Source: Neomelitea salexigens DSM 19753
GTDB lineage: Bacteria > Pseudomonadota > Gammaproteobacteria > Pseudomonadales > Spongiibacteraceae
Length of the DNA stretch: 64,000 nucleotides
Assembly (NCBI RefSeq): GCF_000422345.1
Contig: NZ_AULP01000006.1
Span: 62,001 to 126,000 of the forward strand
Reading direction: 5' to 3'
Made by a program: the position numbers and the translations under genes. Below the pieces are notes generated by a model. That model ran no database searches. It was not told the DNA's origin and saw only the letters and a program-made list of their open reading frames with translations. Shown here piece after piece: positions 24,899-35,493 of this stretch (positions are counted from its first letter, which is position 1; each line of letters begins with the position of its first letter).

Positions 24899-25270
24899 AT
24901 GGCCACCCTGTTGTTGGTAGAAGACAATGAAATGAACCGGGATATGCTGAGCCGGCGTTTGCAGCGTCGCGGTTACGATGTATTGCTTGCGGTAGATGGC
25001 CAGCAAGGTATTGATATGAGCCGGGAGCATGGGCCAGACCTGTTGCTATTGGATATGAGCTTGCCGGTAAAAGATGGCTGGCAGGTGGCCAGAGAAATGA
25101 AGGCCGATCCGGCGCTGCAGGGCATTCCATTAATAGCGCTCACAGCTCATGCCATGGCCGACGACCGGATGCGGGCAATGGAGGCCGGTTGTGACGACTA
25201 CGATACTAAGCCGGTTGATCTGCCTCGCTTACTCTCGAAGATCGATGCCTTACTCGAGTCCGGCGAATGA
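24899..25270 (+). CDS. Single-domain response regulator
   Basis: 123 aa consisting only of a receiver: acidic pocket VEDNEMN, phosphoacceptor Asp52 in LLLLDMSLP, the conserved Thr in IALTAHAM and Lys in DTKPVDL. CheY/DivK-like, with no output domain, so it relays a signal by protein contact or phosphotransfer. It overlaps the following hybrid kinase gene by 4 bases (ATGA), implying that they work together. Confidence 0.9.
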   Translation: MATLLLVEDNEMNRDMLSRRLQRRGYDVLLAVDGQQGIDMSREHGPDLLLLDMSLPVKDGWQVAREMKADPALQGIPLIALTAHAMADDRMRAMEAGCDDYDTKPVDLPRLLSKIDALLESGE

Positions 25271-27495
25271 GTTTTACACGCCGCCTGACCTTTTCATTCG
25301 TCGCAATTTTGCTGCTATCGCTCGGCAGTGTGCTCGTGCAGGTATGGGGCAACGATAGCCGCCGCCGCAATGTCTGGCTGCTGCAAAGCGTGATCAATAC
25401 CCAGGCAGAAATGAATGCCTTCAGCCAGCAGCTCTACGGCCTGCAGCGAAAAATGCGCGTGGTCGAAGCGCTTAATCAGTCCGCGGCCAACCAGCAATTG
25501 AGCGAAGATGAGCGCAACGAGATCTTGCAGGCCCTTGAGCAATTGCGCGCTCTGCAGCGCCAGCTTAGCCGCGACCTGAAGGAGTTTATGCGGCCTGAGG
25601 ATTTCGCGCCGCTGCGCGTGGATACGCTGCTGGATGGGTGGCAGCGCTATGTGATGGCGACGGAGCGGGGTGACGGCGATGCCGAGGCCCTGCAGGCCCC
25701 CAGTGAGTTGGCGGAGTATTACCTGCGCATCAGCCGTCAGCTGAGCGAAAACGAACTCCTGCTCCTTATTCGCTCCGATGAAATTAATGCCAAACTGAAG
25801 GACATTGTTAGCCTCACCAACAAGGTGGCACTGGCGGTGTTTTTACTGGCACTGATTGTGACCTTCGTACTCGGGTATTACATGACGCGCTATACCCGTC
25901 GCTCTATCCGCCAATTGCAGAAAGGCACCGCTGAGTGGGGTAGCGGCAACTTTAACTACCGCATTGCGGATATGGGGCATGACGAATTCGGCCAGTTGGC
26001 AACCTCCTTTAACGAGATGGCGTCCAACCTGCGCAATGCCATGGCGCGGGTGCGCGAGGCCAGCCGCCGCGCCGATGCCGCAAACCAGGCGAAAAGCGGT
26101 TTTCTGGCGAATATGAGTCACGAGCTTCGCACGCCGATGAACGCGATTATTGGCTATTCGGAGATGTTGCTTGAGGAGATCGAGGACGACCCCCAGCTCC
26201 CGGCCGAACAGCTTCAAGCGGACTTAGAGAAGGTGCAGCTCGCCGGTAAGCACTTACTTACGTTGATCAACGATGTACTGGATATATCCAAGATCGAGTC
26301 CGGGCGCATGGCGGTGTTCTGGGAGACGGTGGAACTCACCTCGGTGCTGCGCGATGTTGAGGTAACCGCTCAGCCATTGGTCGCAAAAAATAATAACCGC
26401 CTTCACTGCAGTTATCACGTGGAAGAAACGCCGCTGCGCACTGACGTTACGCGCCTGCGCCAGGTGTTGCTGAATTTGCTGAGTAACGCTGCCAAGTTCA
26501 CCCGCGGTGGCGATATTCGCTTGAAAGTCTGGGCGGAGCAAGAGGCGCCCGACGAGCTGTGCTTTGAAGTCTCTGACAGCGGCATTGGTATGAGCCAGGA
26601 GCAGTTGGAAAAAGTCTTCGACGCGTTTGTACAGGCCGACTTGTCGACAACGAAACAATATGGCGGCTCAGGCCTGGGCTTAACCATTTCGCGCAAGTTT
26701 GCCGAGCTGCTGGGCGGCAGCCTGAGCGCGGAGAGTCGCGAGGGGGAGGGCAGCCGCTTTTTGCTTAAATTGCCTGTTAACGGCGAGCAAAGCAGCGCGA
26801 TGCAGGCTGCGGTGGTCGGTGAGGAATTGGCCGATGTGCTGGTTATTGATGACGACAGTAATACTCAGGAGATTGTTCGCCGCCACCTGCAGCGAGAGGG
26901 CTACGGTGTGCGCCTCGCTAGCTCCGGTGCAGATGGCTTGGCGCAGGCTCGCCAGCAGCGCCCAGACCTGATTGTGCTCGATGTGATGATGCCGGTTATG
27001 GATGGCTGGCAAGTGCTGCATGCGCTGCGCAGCGACGCAGAGCTGAGCTCGGTGCCGGTGCTCATGCAGTCGATGTTGAACGAGCGCGACCTCGGCCTGT
27101 TGCTGGGCGCCAATGAGTATCTGGTGAAGCCTGTGGAGCGCGAAGAGCTGACGGCGGCAGTGCGCGAGCTAATTCCTGCGGGCGCGGCCGGGAACCTAAT
27201 GCTGTTGGAGCAGGGCGGAGTGCTGGCGAAGGTGATCGCCAAGTCGCCGGGTGCGCAATATTGGCGAGTGTATCAAGCGGAGTCGGTTGAACAGGCGCGC
27301 AGTATGCTGGCGGAGCGACCGTGGCAGTTATTTGTGGTGGGGCCACATGCCGACGAGCAAGGCGTTGGTGAGTTCTTGTCAGAGCTGCGAGGCGGTCAGT
27401 GGCGGTCTGTGCCGATCATGCTTGCACGAACCGAAGAAGACACCAGTGTACTTGAGCAGCAGTTGGCGCTTTATTTACGGCGGGCGGGGCAGTAG
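25267..27495 (+). CDS. Hybrid sensor histidine kinase with two C-terminal receiver-like domains
   Basis: 742 aa inner-membrane kinase. TM1 (about 8-28), a helical periplasmic sensor, TM2 (about 187-208), HAMP ([13 protein letters not shown] on), HisKA with His285 in [10 protein letters not shown], and HATPase with [18 protein letters not shown] and [10 protein letters not shown] canonical receiver follows (about 522-640; Asp572 in LIVLDVMMP). The last 100 residues look like a second receiver fold ([17 protein letters not shown]) lacking the phosphoacceptor in its usual context. Last gene of the cyclase-receiver-kinase cluster; its stop lies 4 bp from the convergent lipoprotein gene. Confidence 0.9.
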   Translation: MSFTRRLTFSFVAILLLSLGSVLVQVWGNDSRRRNVWLLQSVINTQAEMNAFSQQLYGLQRKMRVVEALNQSAANQQLSEDERNEILQALEQLRALQRQLSRDLKEFMRPEDFAPLRVDTLLDGWQRYVMATERGDGDAEALQAPSELAEYYLRISRQLSENELLLLIRSDEINAKLKDIVSLTNKVALAVFLLALIVTFVLGYYMTRYTRRSIRQLQKGTAEWGSGNFNYRIADMGHDEFGQLATSFNEMASNLRNAMARVREASRRADAANQAKSGFLANMSHELRTPMNAIIGYSEMLLEEIEDDPQLPAEQLQADLEKVQLAGKHLLTLINDVLDISKIESGRMAVFWETVELTSVLRDVEVTAQPLVAKNNNRLHCSYHVEETPLRTDVTRLRQVLLNLLSNAAKFTRGGDIRLKVWAEQEAPDELCFEVSDSGIGMSQEQLEKVFDAFVQADLSTTKQYGGSGLGLTISRKFAELLGGSLSAESREGEGSRFLLKLPVNGEQSSAMQAAVVGEELADVLVIDDDSNTQEIVRRHLQREGYGVRLASSGADGLAQARQQRPDLIVLDVMMPVMDGWQVLHALRSDAELSSVPVLMQSMLNERDLGLLLGANEYLVKPVEREELTAAVRELIPAGAAGNLMLLEQGGVLAKVIAKSPGAQYWRVYQAESVEQARSMLAERPWQLFVVGPHADEQGVGEFLSELRGGQWRSVPIMLARTEEDTSVLEQQLALYLRRAGQ

Positions 27496-27499
27496 GGCG

Positions 27500-28030
27500 T
27501 TATTGCAGCGACAGCTGGCGGAGCTTGTCTAAGGCCAGTTGTAGGGCTTGAACTTCTTGCTCAAGCTGTTGCTGGCGCTGCTGAGAAATGTCTGCCTGGC
27601 GCTGGGCTTGCTCAAGCAGAACGCGGGCTTCAAGGGCATAGCCCAGTGCTTCAAACAATACGGTCTGTTCGTTCTGACGGCCGTTATGCAACACATTGAG
27701 CTGATCCAGGCTGCGGGTGGCGCGCGCGGTGCTGGCCCGTGGGTTGTCTTTGTTCAGGTAAAGCAGGGTTAGATAACTGAGCGCTTGCTGGCGGATGCGG
27801 GTGGCGTTACGCGGCTCGTGTGCGAGTGTGCTGAGTTGGTCTTCGGCCACGTAAAAGTGACCTTTGTTGACGAAGTTGATCGCAGTTTGCAAGGCCTCTT
27901 CCAGCTGCTTTGCTTGCACTGCATGCTCATCCATAACTGGTGGAGCGGGTGCCTCTTCCGGCGTTGATCCGCAAGCGGTAATAGCGAGCGTCAGGCAAAC
28001 AGTAACATGGCGTAATGTGCGAGCTAACAA
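27500..28030 (-). CDS. Coiled-coil lipoprotein
   Basis: 176 aa from a TTG start (GGAAG upstream; no ATG or GTG is available before the lipobox). Signal peptide with lipobox ITACGS and Cys20. The mature part has helical TPR-like segments (about 40-130; FVNKGHFYVAEDQL, ALSYLTLLYL) and ends in a Gln-rich coiled coil. It resembles the small lipoproteins that accompany sensor kinases (QseG-like), but that is a guess from shape. It lies convergent to the hybrid kinase gene and 64 bp past rpoD in the same direction. Confidence 0.65.
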   Translation of the reverse strand: MLARTLRHVTVCLTLAITACGSTPEEAPAPPVMDEHAVQAKQLEEALQTAINFVNKGHFYVAEDQLSTLAHEPRNATRIRQQALSYLTLLYLNKDNPRASTARATRSLDQLNVLHNGRQNEQTVLFEALGYALEARVLLEQAQRQADISQQRQQQLEQEVQALQLALDKLRQLSLQ

Positions 28031-28063
28031 GGTCGTTCTTCCGCTGTTTTCGGGGCTGACAAG

Positions 28064-28083
28064 GGCGGCTCGCAGGAGCCGCC
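28064..28083 (-). terminator. Stem-loop after rpoD
   Basis: GGCGGCTC (28064-28071), loop GCAG, GAGCCGCC (28076-28083): a perfect 8-bp GC-rich stem 11 bp beyond the rpoD stop. On the minus strand it is followed by CTTG rather than a clean U-run, so termination is likely but not textbook. Confidence 0.55.
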
Positions 28084-28094
28084 GCTACAGAGGT

Positions 28095-29882
28095 TTACTC
28101 GTCGAGGAAGCTGCGCAGATGATCTGAGCGCGTAGGGTGACGCAGTTTACGCAGCGCCTTGGCTTCAATCTGACGAATCCGCTCACGGGTAACATCGAAT
28201 TGTTTGCCGACCTCTTCGAGGGTGTGGTCGGTGTTCATATCGATACCGAAACGCATGCGCAGCACTTTGGCTTCGCGGGCGGTAAGCCCTGCCAATACAT
28301 CTTTGGTTGCTTCGCGTAGGCCTTCACCCGTGGCTGAGTCTACCGGCGAGGAGATCGTGGTGTCCTCAATGAAGTCGCCCAGGTGCGAGTCTTCATCGTC
28401 GCCAATTGGCGTTTCCATGGAGATCGGCTCTTTGGCGATCTTCAGCACTTTGCGAACTTTATCTTCAGGCATTTCCATGCGCTCGCCCAGTTCTTCTGGG
28501 GTCGGCTCACGGCCCATCTCTTGCAGCATCTGCCGAGAAATACGGTTTAGCTTGTTGATGGTTTCGATCATGTGCACGGGAATACGGATAGTGCGCGCTT
28601 GGTCGGCGATTGAACGGGTAATCGCCTGACGAATCCACCAGGTGGCATAAGTTGAGAACTTATAGCCGCGGCGGTATTCGAATTTATCTACGGCCTTCAT
28701 CAAGCCGATATTGCCTTCCTGAATCAGATCCAGGAATTGAAGTCCGCGGTTGGTGTATTTCTTCGCGATAGAGATAACCAAACGCAGGTTCGCCTCAACC
28801 ATCTCTTTCTTCGCGCGACGCGCTCGCGCCTCGCCGATAGAGATGCGACGGTTGATTTCTTTAATGTCGGAAATCGTCAGATCCTGGCGCTCTTCAATGG
28901 CCGCAATGCGCGACTGGATTCGCGCCAGCGTCGGCTTGTAGTCGGCCAGTGCCGGGTATTTGCTGCTGTGCTCGTCCACCCAGTCAGCATTGGCTTCGTT
29001 GCCCTGGAAGCTGCGGATAAACTCTTTGCGATCCATACCGACGTTTTTCACGCAGATCAGCATAATTTCTTTTTCGAGCGCGCGAATTGAGCTGAGCGTG
29101 GTGCGCACTTCTTCAATCAGCGGATCGAACATGGAGGGCGTCAGTTTGAAGAACTTAAACAGTTCGCCCAGTGCCGCCAGCTCTTTCGCGGTTTGCTTGC
29201 TGTAGCGACCGTTCTTGGCGATGCTCTTCTCGACTTTGTCTTGCTGTTTTTGCAAGGCAGTAAAGCGGACGCGCGCCTCTTCTGGATCGGGGCCAGAGCT
29301 GGTTTCTTCATCGTCGTCGCTGGACTCCGCTGCGGCAGCGGCCTGCGCCTGTGGCGAGGGCACGTTGTCGGCGGGGTCGAGGTAGCCGCTCATGATATCG
29401 CCCAAGCGGCGCTCTTCGGCGGCAACTTTGTCGTACTCGGCCAGTACGCTTGGGACGATGCCTGGGTAGTAGGCCAGTGCGGCCATCACATCGCGGATGC
29501 CTTCTTCGATGCGCTTGGCGATAACGATCTCGCCTTCGCGCGTCAGCAGCTCGACGGTGCCCATTTCACGCATGTACATGCGAACAGGGTCGGTGGTGCG
29601 ACCTGTTTCGGTTTCCACTGCGGCCAGTGCGGCGGCAGCTTCGGCGGCGGCGATGTCGTCAGAGGAGTCGCCGCCGGTCATGATCAGTGTGTCTTCATCC
29701 GGTGCATGCTCAAAGACCTGGATGCCCATGTCGTTGATCATCTGGATGATTTCTTCAACCTGATCCGGATCGGAGATGTCCTCGGGAAGGTGGTCATTAA
29801 CCTCGGAATAGGTCAGGTATCCCTGCTCCTTGCCTTTGGCAATGAGTTGTTTGAGGCGCGATTGATGAGTGGAATCATTCAT
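28095..29882 (-). CDS. rpoD: RNA polymerase primary sigma factor (sigma-70)
   Basis: 595 aa. Region 1.1 at the N-terminus, an acidic non-conserved insert (about 175-260), region 2 ([21 protein letters not shown], then [17 protein letters not shown]), region 3 and region 4 ([30 protein letters not shown] spans the -35-binding HTH). It directs housekeeping transcription. Third in the classical macromolecular-synthesis order rpsU, dnaG, rpoD (here with yqeY after rpsU). The start [11 protein letters not shown] is normal. Confidence 0.98.
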   Translation of the reverse strand: MNDSTHQSRLKQLIAKGKEQGYLTYSEVNDHLPEDISDPDQVEEIIQMINDMGIQVFEHAPDEDTLIMTGGDSSDDIAAAEAAAALAAVETETGRTTDPVRMYMREMGTVELLTREGEIVIAKRIEEGIRDVMAALAYYPGIVPSVLAEYDKVAAEERRLGDIMSGYLDPADNVPSPQAQAAAAAESSDDDEETSSGPDPEEARVRFTALQKQQDKVEKSIAKNGRYSKQTAKELAALGELFKFFKLTPSMFDPLIEEVRTTLSSIRALEKEIMLICVKNVGMDRKEFIRSFQGNEANADWVDEHSSKYPALADYKPTLARIQSRIAAIEERQDLTISDIKEINRRISIGEARARRAKKEMVEANLRLVISIAKKYTNRGLQFLDLIQEGNIGLMKAVDKFEYRRGYKFSTYATWWIRQAITRSIADQARTIRIPVHMIETINKLNRISRQMLQEMGREPTPEELGERMEMPEDKVRKVLKIAKEPISMETPIGDDEDSHLGDFIEDTTISSPVDSATGEGLREATKDVLAGLTAREAKVLRMRFGIDMNTDHTLEEVGKQFDVTRERIRQIEAKALRKLRHPTRSDHLRSFLDE

Positions 29883-30005
29883 TCTTGCAAAATACTCGTA
29901 GGTGCAGGTGAAAAAACAGCCGCGTATTATACCCCAGCTGTATGGTCTACGACCAGCAAAAACAGGCTCTGTTCAGAATTGCCTATCTATTTCTACCGCC
30001 GTCGC

Positions 30006-31895
30006 TTAGCGCTGGTGTTTATTGGCCAGCAGTTGCTGTACGTGTTTGAGCTGAGCTTTGGTGTCATCACTGAGTTCAGCGTAGTTGCCGTCGGGGCCTT
30101 TGTCGACTTCGTCGCGCTCGCGAAGGCTCTCCAGGCGGACTTCTAGGTCGCGATCGCGCTGGCGCTCCTCGAAGTAGTTGAGGGTGTCAAAAAAAGCCGT
30201 TTTGGCGCGCTGGTCATCCAGGGTGGCGCCCAGCAGTTCAATGGTTTTTAGTGCTTCGGTCAGCAGTAAATATTGCGGCTGGCCGTGCCAGTGCCCGAGC
30301 AGCATGGCTGTGGAGGACTCCGGGCGTTTTTGCAGCAGGGATAATATTTCTTCCAACAGCTCGCTCGTGCGCGAGGGCGGCGCGGCCTTCAGTGCGGTGG
30401 TGGAGGCGGCGATGGTCCCTGGGGCGTACAGCAACATAGCTAGTGCAAACAGTGCCGGGTCGCGCTTGTTGTCCGGCAGGCTGCCGAGCAGGCGCTCAGT
30501 GTCCGTGTTTTTAGGTTTGCGTTGTTCTGGTGATGGCGTTTCGTCAGCGGCACCCGGTTGCGCAGCGGTTTGGGCCTCTGCCTCGCTGCGCTCGCGCAGC
30601 TTGTCGAGTGCGGCGCGGCTCAGGCCGCTGCGTTTGGCCAGCTCATCGAACATAAGCTCGCGAAACACGCCGTCCGGCAATTGAACTAGCAGCGGTGTGG
30701 CGAGTTTGGCGAGTGCCGCTTTGCCCTCGAGGGTGGCTGGGTCAAGGCGGTCGTTGAAGGCGTCGAAGAAGTACTCCTCCAGCGGTGCGGCGCGGGCGAC
30801 CAGTGCTTCAAAGCCGGGGCCGCCGACGCGTCTGACGGTGTCGTCGGGGTCTTCGCCCTCGGCGAGGAATAAAAAGCGAATGCGGCGGCCGTCTTCCATA
30901 GTGGGCAGCGCATTTTCCAGTGCTCGCGACGCCGCTCGGCGGCCGGCGTCGTCGCCGTCGAAGCAAAACACGATTTCACTGCAGTAGCGAAAGGCGGTGC
31001 GCAAATGGTCGCTATTGCTGGCAGTGCCCAGGGTCGCCACGCCGCAGCGAATGCCGTACTGCGCGAGGGCGACCACATCCATATAGCCCTCGACAATGAT
31101 CACCCGCTCGAGCTGGCGGTTGTACTGCCTGGCTTCATAGAGGCCGTATAGCTCGCGGCCTTTGTGGAAGATGTCGGTTTCCGGGGAGTTTAGGTATTTG
31201 GGCTTGTCGTCGCCCAGTACGCGACCACCGAAGGCGACGACGCGGCCCCGGTTGTCGCGGATAGGAAACATAATGCGGTCGCGGAAGCGGTCGTAGACTT
31301 TATCGCTGTCCTCTTTTTCTACCAGCATGCCGGCATCCAGCAGTTGCTGGCGTGACTCGTCGTTGCTGCCAAAGCTCTTTAGTACATTGTCCCAGCCCGG
31401 CGGTGCGAAGCCGATGCCGAAGTCGCGGGCGATTTGTCCGCTGAGGCCGCGTTGTTTCAGGTAGTCGACGGCGCGTTGGGCTTGAGGGTGCTGGCGCAGC
31501 TGGTTTTGGTAGAACGCGGCCAGTTGTTCCATGGCGTCGTAAATCGTTTTGCGGCGCTGCTGGCGCTGTGCTTGCTGGGGGCTGAGCTCTTCGCGAGGAA
31601 CTTCCAGGCCGGCACTATGGGCGAGGCTATCGATCGCCGAGGGAAAGTCCTGGCGGTCGTAGTCCATGATAAAACCAATGGCGTTGCCGGCTGCGCCGCA
31701 ACCAAAGCAGTAGTAGAACTGCTTGTCGGGATTAACGCTGAAAGAGGGGGTTTTCTCTTCGTGAAACGGGCAGCGGGCAGTGTAGTTGCGGCCTGTCTTT
31801 TTTAGCGACACGCGCCGGTTAATAACATCGACAATATCCACCCGCGACAACAGGTCGTCGATAAAAGATTGCGGGATGCGTCCTTTTGCGGCCAC
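30006..31895 (-). CDS. dnaG: DNA primase
   Basis: 629 aa. Zinc-binding CHC2 domain (CPFHEEKTPSF ... YYCFGCGAAGN, about 40-65), RNA polymerase domain with the TOPRIM motif VIVEGYMDVVALAQ (about 263-276) and DGDDAGRRA, and a C-terminal helicase-binding domain. It synthesises RNA primers at the fork. It lies between yqeY and rpoD, with 123 bp before rpoD that probably hold an internal rpoD promoter. Confidence 0.98.
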   Translation of the reverse strand: MAAKGRIPQSFIDDLLSRVDIVDVINRRVSLKKTGRNYTARCPFHEEKTPSFSVNPDKQFYYCFGCGAAGNAIGFIMDYDRQDFPSAIDSLAHSAGLEVPREELSPQQAQRQQRRKTIYDAMEQLAAFYQNQLRQHPQAQRAVDYLKQRGLSGQIARDFGIGFAPPGWDNVLKSFGSNDESRQQLLDAGMLVEKEDSDKVYDRFRDRIMFPIRDNRGRVVAFGGRVLGDDKPKYLNSPETDIFHKGRELYGLYEARQYNRQLERVIIVEGYMDVVALAQYGIRCGVATLGTASNSDHLRTAFRYCSEIVFCFDGDDAGRRAASRALENALPTMEDGRRIRFLFLAEGEDPDDTVRRVGGPGFEALVARAAPLEEYFFDAFNDRLDPATLEGKAALAKLATPLLVQLPDGVFRELMFDELAKRSGLSRAALDKLRERSEAEAQTAAQPGAADETPSPEQRKPKNTDTERLLGSLPDNKRDPALFALAMLLYAPGTIAASTTALKAAPPSRTSELLEEILSLLQKRPESSTAMLLGHWHGQPQYLLLTEALKTIELLGATLDDQRAKTAFFDTLNYFEERQRDRDLEVRLESLRERDEVDKGPDGNYAELSDDTKAQLKHVQQLLANKHQR

Positions 31896-31959
31896 TGGCG
31901 TTATTCCGAAGGCGGAATGGCTAGCCTAGCAGGCACGTGCTTGGCTAGCCAGCTGGCGA

Positions 31960-32406
31960 TTATTGGCTGAGTCGCTCTTTGATTTTGCGGCTCACACTGC
32001 CCATGTCCGCGCGGCCTTGGGCGGCGGGTTTGACCAGTGCGACCACCTGCCCCATGGCTTTTACGGAGTCTGCACCGCTGTCGGCAATAGCCTTATCAAT
32101 CAGTGCGTCTAGCTCCTCGTCGCTGAGCGGCGCGGGCATGAATTCCTGGATAATGGCCATTTCAAAGCGCTCTTGCTCGGCAAGCTCTGTGCGCCCGGCT
32201 TCTTCATACTGACTAATGGAGTCGCGACGCTGTTTGCACATTTTGTCGAGGACGGCCAGGCCGCGCGCGTCTTCGACCTCTATGCGTTCATCCACCTCGA
32301 TACGCTTGAATTCAGCGAGTACCAAACGAATGGCGCCCAGGCGCTCTTTCTCTTTCGCCCGCATAGCCGCTTTCATGGCGTCAGTCAGCGATTGCTTAAG
32401 GCTCAT
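31960..32406 (-). CDS. yqeY: YqeY/GatB-like domain protein
   Basis: 148 aa from the ATG at 32406 (MSLKQSLTDAMKAAMRAKEK), preferred over 32454 because GAGG lies about 9 nt upstream and this is the usual N-terminus. An all-helical YqeY domain related to the GatB tail and proposed to bind tRNA; function not settled. Stands between rpsU and dnaG as in Pseudomonas. Confidence 0.93.
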   Translation of the reverse strand: MSLKQSLTDAMKAAMRAKEKERLGAIRLVLAEFKRIEVDERIEVEDARGLAVLDKMCKQRRDSISQYEEAGRTELAEQERFEMAIIQEFMPAPLSDEELDALIDKAIADSGADSVKAMGQVVALVKPAAQGRADMGSVSRKIKERLSQ

Positions 32407-32453
32407 GGTGTCTGTCCTCTGCAGTAGGGCGGAAAAGATAAATGTGTCAGGCA

Positions 32454-32479
32454 CAAAAACGGGCGGCTTTTAGCCGCCC
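32454..32479 (-). terminator. Terminator/attenuator between rpsU and yqeY-dnaG
   Basis: On the minus strand GGGCGGCT, loop AAA, AGCCGCCC runs into GTTTTTG. The 8-bp stem and U-tract form an intrinsic terminator 58 bp past rpsU. As with the rpsU-dnaG terminator known in E. coli, it would reduce dnaG and rpoD expression relative to S21. Confidence 0.85.
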
Positions 32480-32537
32480 ATTTATGGTAGCGCGTTGTCG
32501 CACTGAAAGCAGGTGCTGGTCGCACCCGCTGAGCAAC

Positions 32538-32753
32538 TTAGTAGAGACGTTGCTGCTTTTTCATTTCGCGAGAGACTTTCTTCGCGTGGCGTTTAACCGC
32601 CGCCGCAGCCTGACGCTTACGAACCGCTGTGGGCTTCTCGTAGAATTCGCGACGGCGAACCTCAGCGAGTACACCGGCTTTTTCGCAAGAGCGCTTGAAG
32701 CGGCGCAGAGCGATATCAAAGGGCTCGTTTTCTTTGATCTTGACTGAAGGCAT
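32538..32753 (-). CDS. rpsU: 30S ribosomal protein S21
   Basis: 71 aa, the family length: [21 protein letters not shown] start, basic KKPxAxRKR-like middle and an Arg/Lys-rich tail. Part of the 30S subunit, needed for mRNA binding. First gene of the rpsU-yqeY-dnaG-rpoD order, divergent from tsaD. Confidence 0.98.
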   Translation of the reverse strand: MPSVKIKENEPFDIALRRFKRSCEKAGVLAEVRRREFYEKPTAVRKRQAAAAVKRHAKKVSREMKKQQRLY

Positions 32754-32947
32754 TCGTTAAACCTGTCCTGATAAAATTTGGCAATGAATTCTAATCGGTC
32801 CACCCAATTAACTAAAGGTGGCACTCCAAGGGCGCAGAATTCTAAACGCTCATTTGTGAAAATGCAAAGTAAAAAGCGCCTTATCTGGTGCCATTGTGTG
32901 GAAATCAGTATCATGCGCGCTCAATCGGTGGAGCAAATAGGTAGGCT

Positions 32948-33979
32948 GTGCGGGTACTGGGACTAGAAAGCTCCTGTGACGAAACAGGTGTGGCGATTTA
33001 CGACAGTGAGCGGGGCTTGTTGGCCGATGCGCTCTATAGTCAGATTGCGCTGCATGCGGAATTTGGTGGTGTCGTCCCCGAATTGGCGTCCCGAGACCAT
33101 GTTCGCAAATTGCTACCGCTGGTGCGCCAGGTGCTGGATAGCGCCAATTTGCGTGGCAGCGATATCGATGCCGTAGCGTATACCGCTGGTCCAGGGCTTG
33201 CTGGCGCGCTGATGGTGGGGGCCTGCGCCGGGCGCGCAATGGCATACGCCTGGGGCGTGCCGGCATTGGCGGTACACCATATGGAAGGGCATTTATTGGC
33301 GCCCATGTTAGAGGACACCGCGCCGGAGTTTCCTTTCATTGCGTTATTGGTGTCTGGTGGTCACACACAACTTGTTCGTGTGGATGGCATTGGTAACTAT
33401 CGCTTGTTAGGCGAGTCGCTGGACGATGCCGCCGGCGAAGCATTCGACAAGGCCGCGAAGATGCTCGGCCTTCCCTATCCCGGTGGCCCCCAGTTGGCGA
33501 AGGCCGCTGCTCAGGGTGATGTGTCCCGCTTTACCTTCCCTCGGCCGATGGTTAATCGCCCCGGCTTAGACTTCAGCTTTAGTGGCCTGAAAACCTACAC
33601 CTTAAATACCGTGGCCGAGTGTCGGGTCGATGGGCAGTTGAGTGACGGCGATCGCAACGATATTGCCGCCGCTTTTCAGGAAGCGGTGGTCGACACGCTG
33701 ACTATTAAATGCCTGCGCGCACTGAAGCAGGAGGGCTTGAAGCGGCTGGTGATTGCCGGAGGGGTGAGCGCCAACACAGCACTGCGTGAGCGTTTGGAAG
33801 GGCGGCTGGCGACAATTGGCGCAGCTGTGTATTATCCGCGCCCTGCTTACTGTACCGATAACGGTGCAATGATCGCTTACGCCGGTTGTTGTCGCCTGTT
33901 GGCGGGGCAGAGCGAAACGCTGGCGGTGCAGGTTAAGCCGCGTTGGCCAATGAATGAATTGCCGGGTTTGGAGCGCTAG
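32948..33979 (+). CDS. tsaD: tRNA N6-threonylcarbamoyladenosine synthase subunit
   Basis: 343 aa from a GTG. N-terminal [11 protein letters not shown] and the metal-binding HMEGH (about residue 110) followed by SGGHTQLV, with the ASKHA fold; C-terminal [10 protein letters not shown] and [13 protein letters not shown]. It transfers the threonylcarbamoyl group to A37 of ANN-decoding tRNAs together with TsaB and TsaE (not in this window). Divergent from rpsU as usual, and followed after 5 bp by folB. Confidence 0.98.
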   Translation: MRVLGLESSCDETGVAIYDSERGLLADALYSQIALHAEFGGVVPELASRDHVRKLLPLVRQVLDSANLRGSDIDAVAYTAGPGLAGALMVGACAGRAMAYAWGVPALAVHHMEGHLLAPMLEDTAPEFPFIALLVSGGHTQLVRVDGIGNYRLLGESLDDAAGEAFDKAAKMLGLPYPGGPQLAKAAAQGDVSRFTFPRPMVNRPGLDFSFSGLKTYTLNTVAECRVDGQLSDGDRNDIAAAFQEAVVDTLTIKCLRALKQEGLKRLVIAGGVSANTALRERLEGRLATIGAAVYYPRPAYCTDNGAMIAYAGCCRLLAGQSETLAVQVKPRWPMNELPGLER

Positions 33980-33984
33980 TCGTC

Positions 33985-34341
33985 ATGGATACTGTGTATG
34001 TGCGTGGGTTGCAGGTGGATACCATTATCGGCATCCACGACTACGAGCGCGCGCATCGTCAGACCGTGATTCTGGACCTGGAGCTGGGCTATGACATCCG
34101 TGCTGCCGCGGCCTCCGAAGATATTGCCTTGACGCTGGACTATCAGGCCATAAGCGAGCGTCTGTGCGGGTTTATTCGCGGCAGTGAATTCAAGCTGGTG
34201 GAAACGCTCGCTGAGCGCTGCGCGATGCTTGTTCGTGAAGAGTTCGGTGTACCGTGGTTGCGCTTGCGGTTAGCCAAGCCCGACGCGCTGCACTATGCCG
34301 AGGAAGTTGGCATTGTGATTGAGCGCGGCGATCGCGTCTGA
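33985..34341 (+). CDS. folB: Dihydroneopterin aldolase
   Basis: 118 aa. The T-fold enzyme of tetrahydrofolate synthesis, converting 7,8-dihydroneopterin to 6-hydroxymethyl-dihydropterin. Motifs include RGLQVDTIIGIHDYER and, near the end, LAKPDALHYAEEVGI. It follows tsaD directly; the plsY gene that separates them in Pseudomonas is absent. Its stop codon abuts the stop of the convergent cca gene. Confidence 0.95.
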   Translation: MDTVYVRGLQVDTIIGIHDYERAHRQTVILDLELGYDIRAAAASEDIALTLDYQAISERLCGFIRGSEFKLVETLAERCAMLVREEFGVPWLRLRLAKPDALHYAEEVGIVIERGDRV

Positions 34342-35448
34342 TTAAGCTGCATTGATAAACTGCTGCAACTGCTCCAGTCGGGCGTTTCTCAGGGCTTTGC
34401 CCAATGCGGCGCCGGTTATCCCCTTGGCGATAAAGTCTTGAGCGTTAATCTTCGCTAAGGTATCAGCCGCTTGGGTCAGTAAATTCAGGTAGTCACCACT
34501 TTCGCCGCGCAAGTCGGCAAGCTGGCAAAATTCCGTCAATATCTGTGGGCGTCGCAGATAGTCTAGCTTCTCCAGTATCGCTAACACACACTCCGCGCTG
34601 GGCTGGCTGCCCAGTGCTGTAGAGAGCGGCAGCAAGCTCGCGCCGAGCTGCGCTAGCTGGCTAGCCGCTTTGCTGGCGTGGAGTTGTTTGCACAATTTTA
34701 GGCTAGCGGTGGTGTCGAGCTTGCTGCAGCTCAGTGCAAAGCGGACCTCAGGGCCTTGGAGTGGGGCGTTGGCAGAAGTGTCCAGCGCACCGAGCAAGTC
34801 GCTGTCCAGGCTGGAAGCCCATTGCGGATACAAGGTGGGCAGTGCCTGGCAGTCCAGTAAGGCGTTAAAGAAGGCAGTGGGTGTGCGTTCACTGAGCGCT
34901 TTGTTGATCTCTACCAATATGCGTTCCGGGCTTAAGGCCTGCAGCTCTTGCGGCGTCGACATTTCGCGCATCAGCGCGCGGGTTTCATCGGCGATTGTGA
35001 AGCCCAGGTGGGCGTAGCGGGCGGTAAAGCGCGCCACGCGAAAGATACGCAAGGGGTCTTCTTTGAAGGCGGGTGAAACGTGGCGAAGCAGGCGACGCTC
35101 AATATCCCTGCGGCCATTGTAGGGGTCGATAATGTCGCCGGCAGCGCTTTTGGCGATGGCATTGATGGTCAGGTCGCGGCGCAGTAGGTCATCTTCAAGG
35201 GAGACTTCCGGGCCAAATTCACACTGAAAGCCGTGATAGCCTGCGGCGGTTTTGCGTTCTCTGCGCGCCAGCGCATACTCTTCTTTTGTTTCGGGGTGCA
35301 AAAACACCGGAAAGTCTTTGCCAACTTGCTCATAGCCCTGTTTGAGCAAGGTCTCTGGCGTCGCACCGACCACCAGCCAGTCGCGTTCATGGAAGGGGTA
35401 GCCCAGCAGTTCATCGCGGACTGCACCGCCGACTAAATAGATGTCCAT
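34342..35448 (-). CDS. cca: CCA-adding tRNA nucleotidyltransferase
   Basis: 368 aa. Class II nucleotidyltransferase: [13 protein letters not shown] at the N-terminus, [12 protein letters not shown] (about 90-101) and the [11 protein letters not shown] region (about 180). It adds or repairs the 3' CCA of tRNAs. The C-terminal half is shorter than in E. coli (412 aa) and no HD phosphohydrolase motif is visible, so this is an HD-less form. Confidence 0.95.
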   Translation of the reverse strand: MDIYLVGGAVRDELLGYPFHERDWLVVGATPETLLKQGYEQVGKDFPVFLHPETKEEYALARRERKTAAGYHGFQCEFGPEVSLEDDLLRRDLTINAIAKSAAGDIIDPYNGRRDIERRLLRHVSPAFKEDPLRIFRVARFTARYAHLGFTIADETRALMREMSTPQELQALSPERILVEINKALSERTPTAFFNALLDCQALPTLYPQWASSLDSDLLGALDTSANAPLQGPEVRFALSCSKLDTTASLKLCKQLHASKAASQLAQLGASLLPLSTALGSQPSAECVLAILEKLDYLRRPQILTEFCQLADLRGESGDYLNLLTQAADTLAKINAQDFIAKGITGAALGKALRNARLEQLQQFINAA

Positions 35449-35493
35449 AGGGTGGCATACTCCGCTATTTCTTGGTTGCTGGGAAGTGGGGGC

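Noticed and set aside
29193-30146. Long plus-strand open frame (317 aa) opposite rpoD and dnaG
   Set aside because: Mirror of high-GC coding sequence; low-complexity Gly/Val/Phe-rich translation, no ribosome binding site, spans two recognised genes on the other strand.
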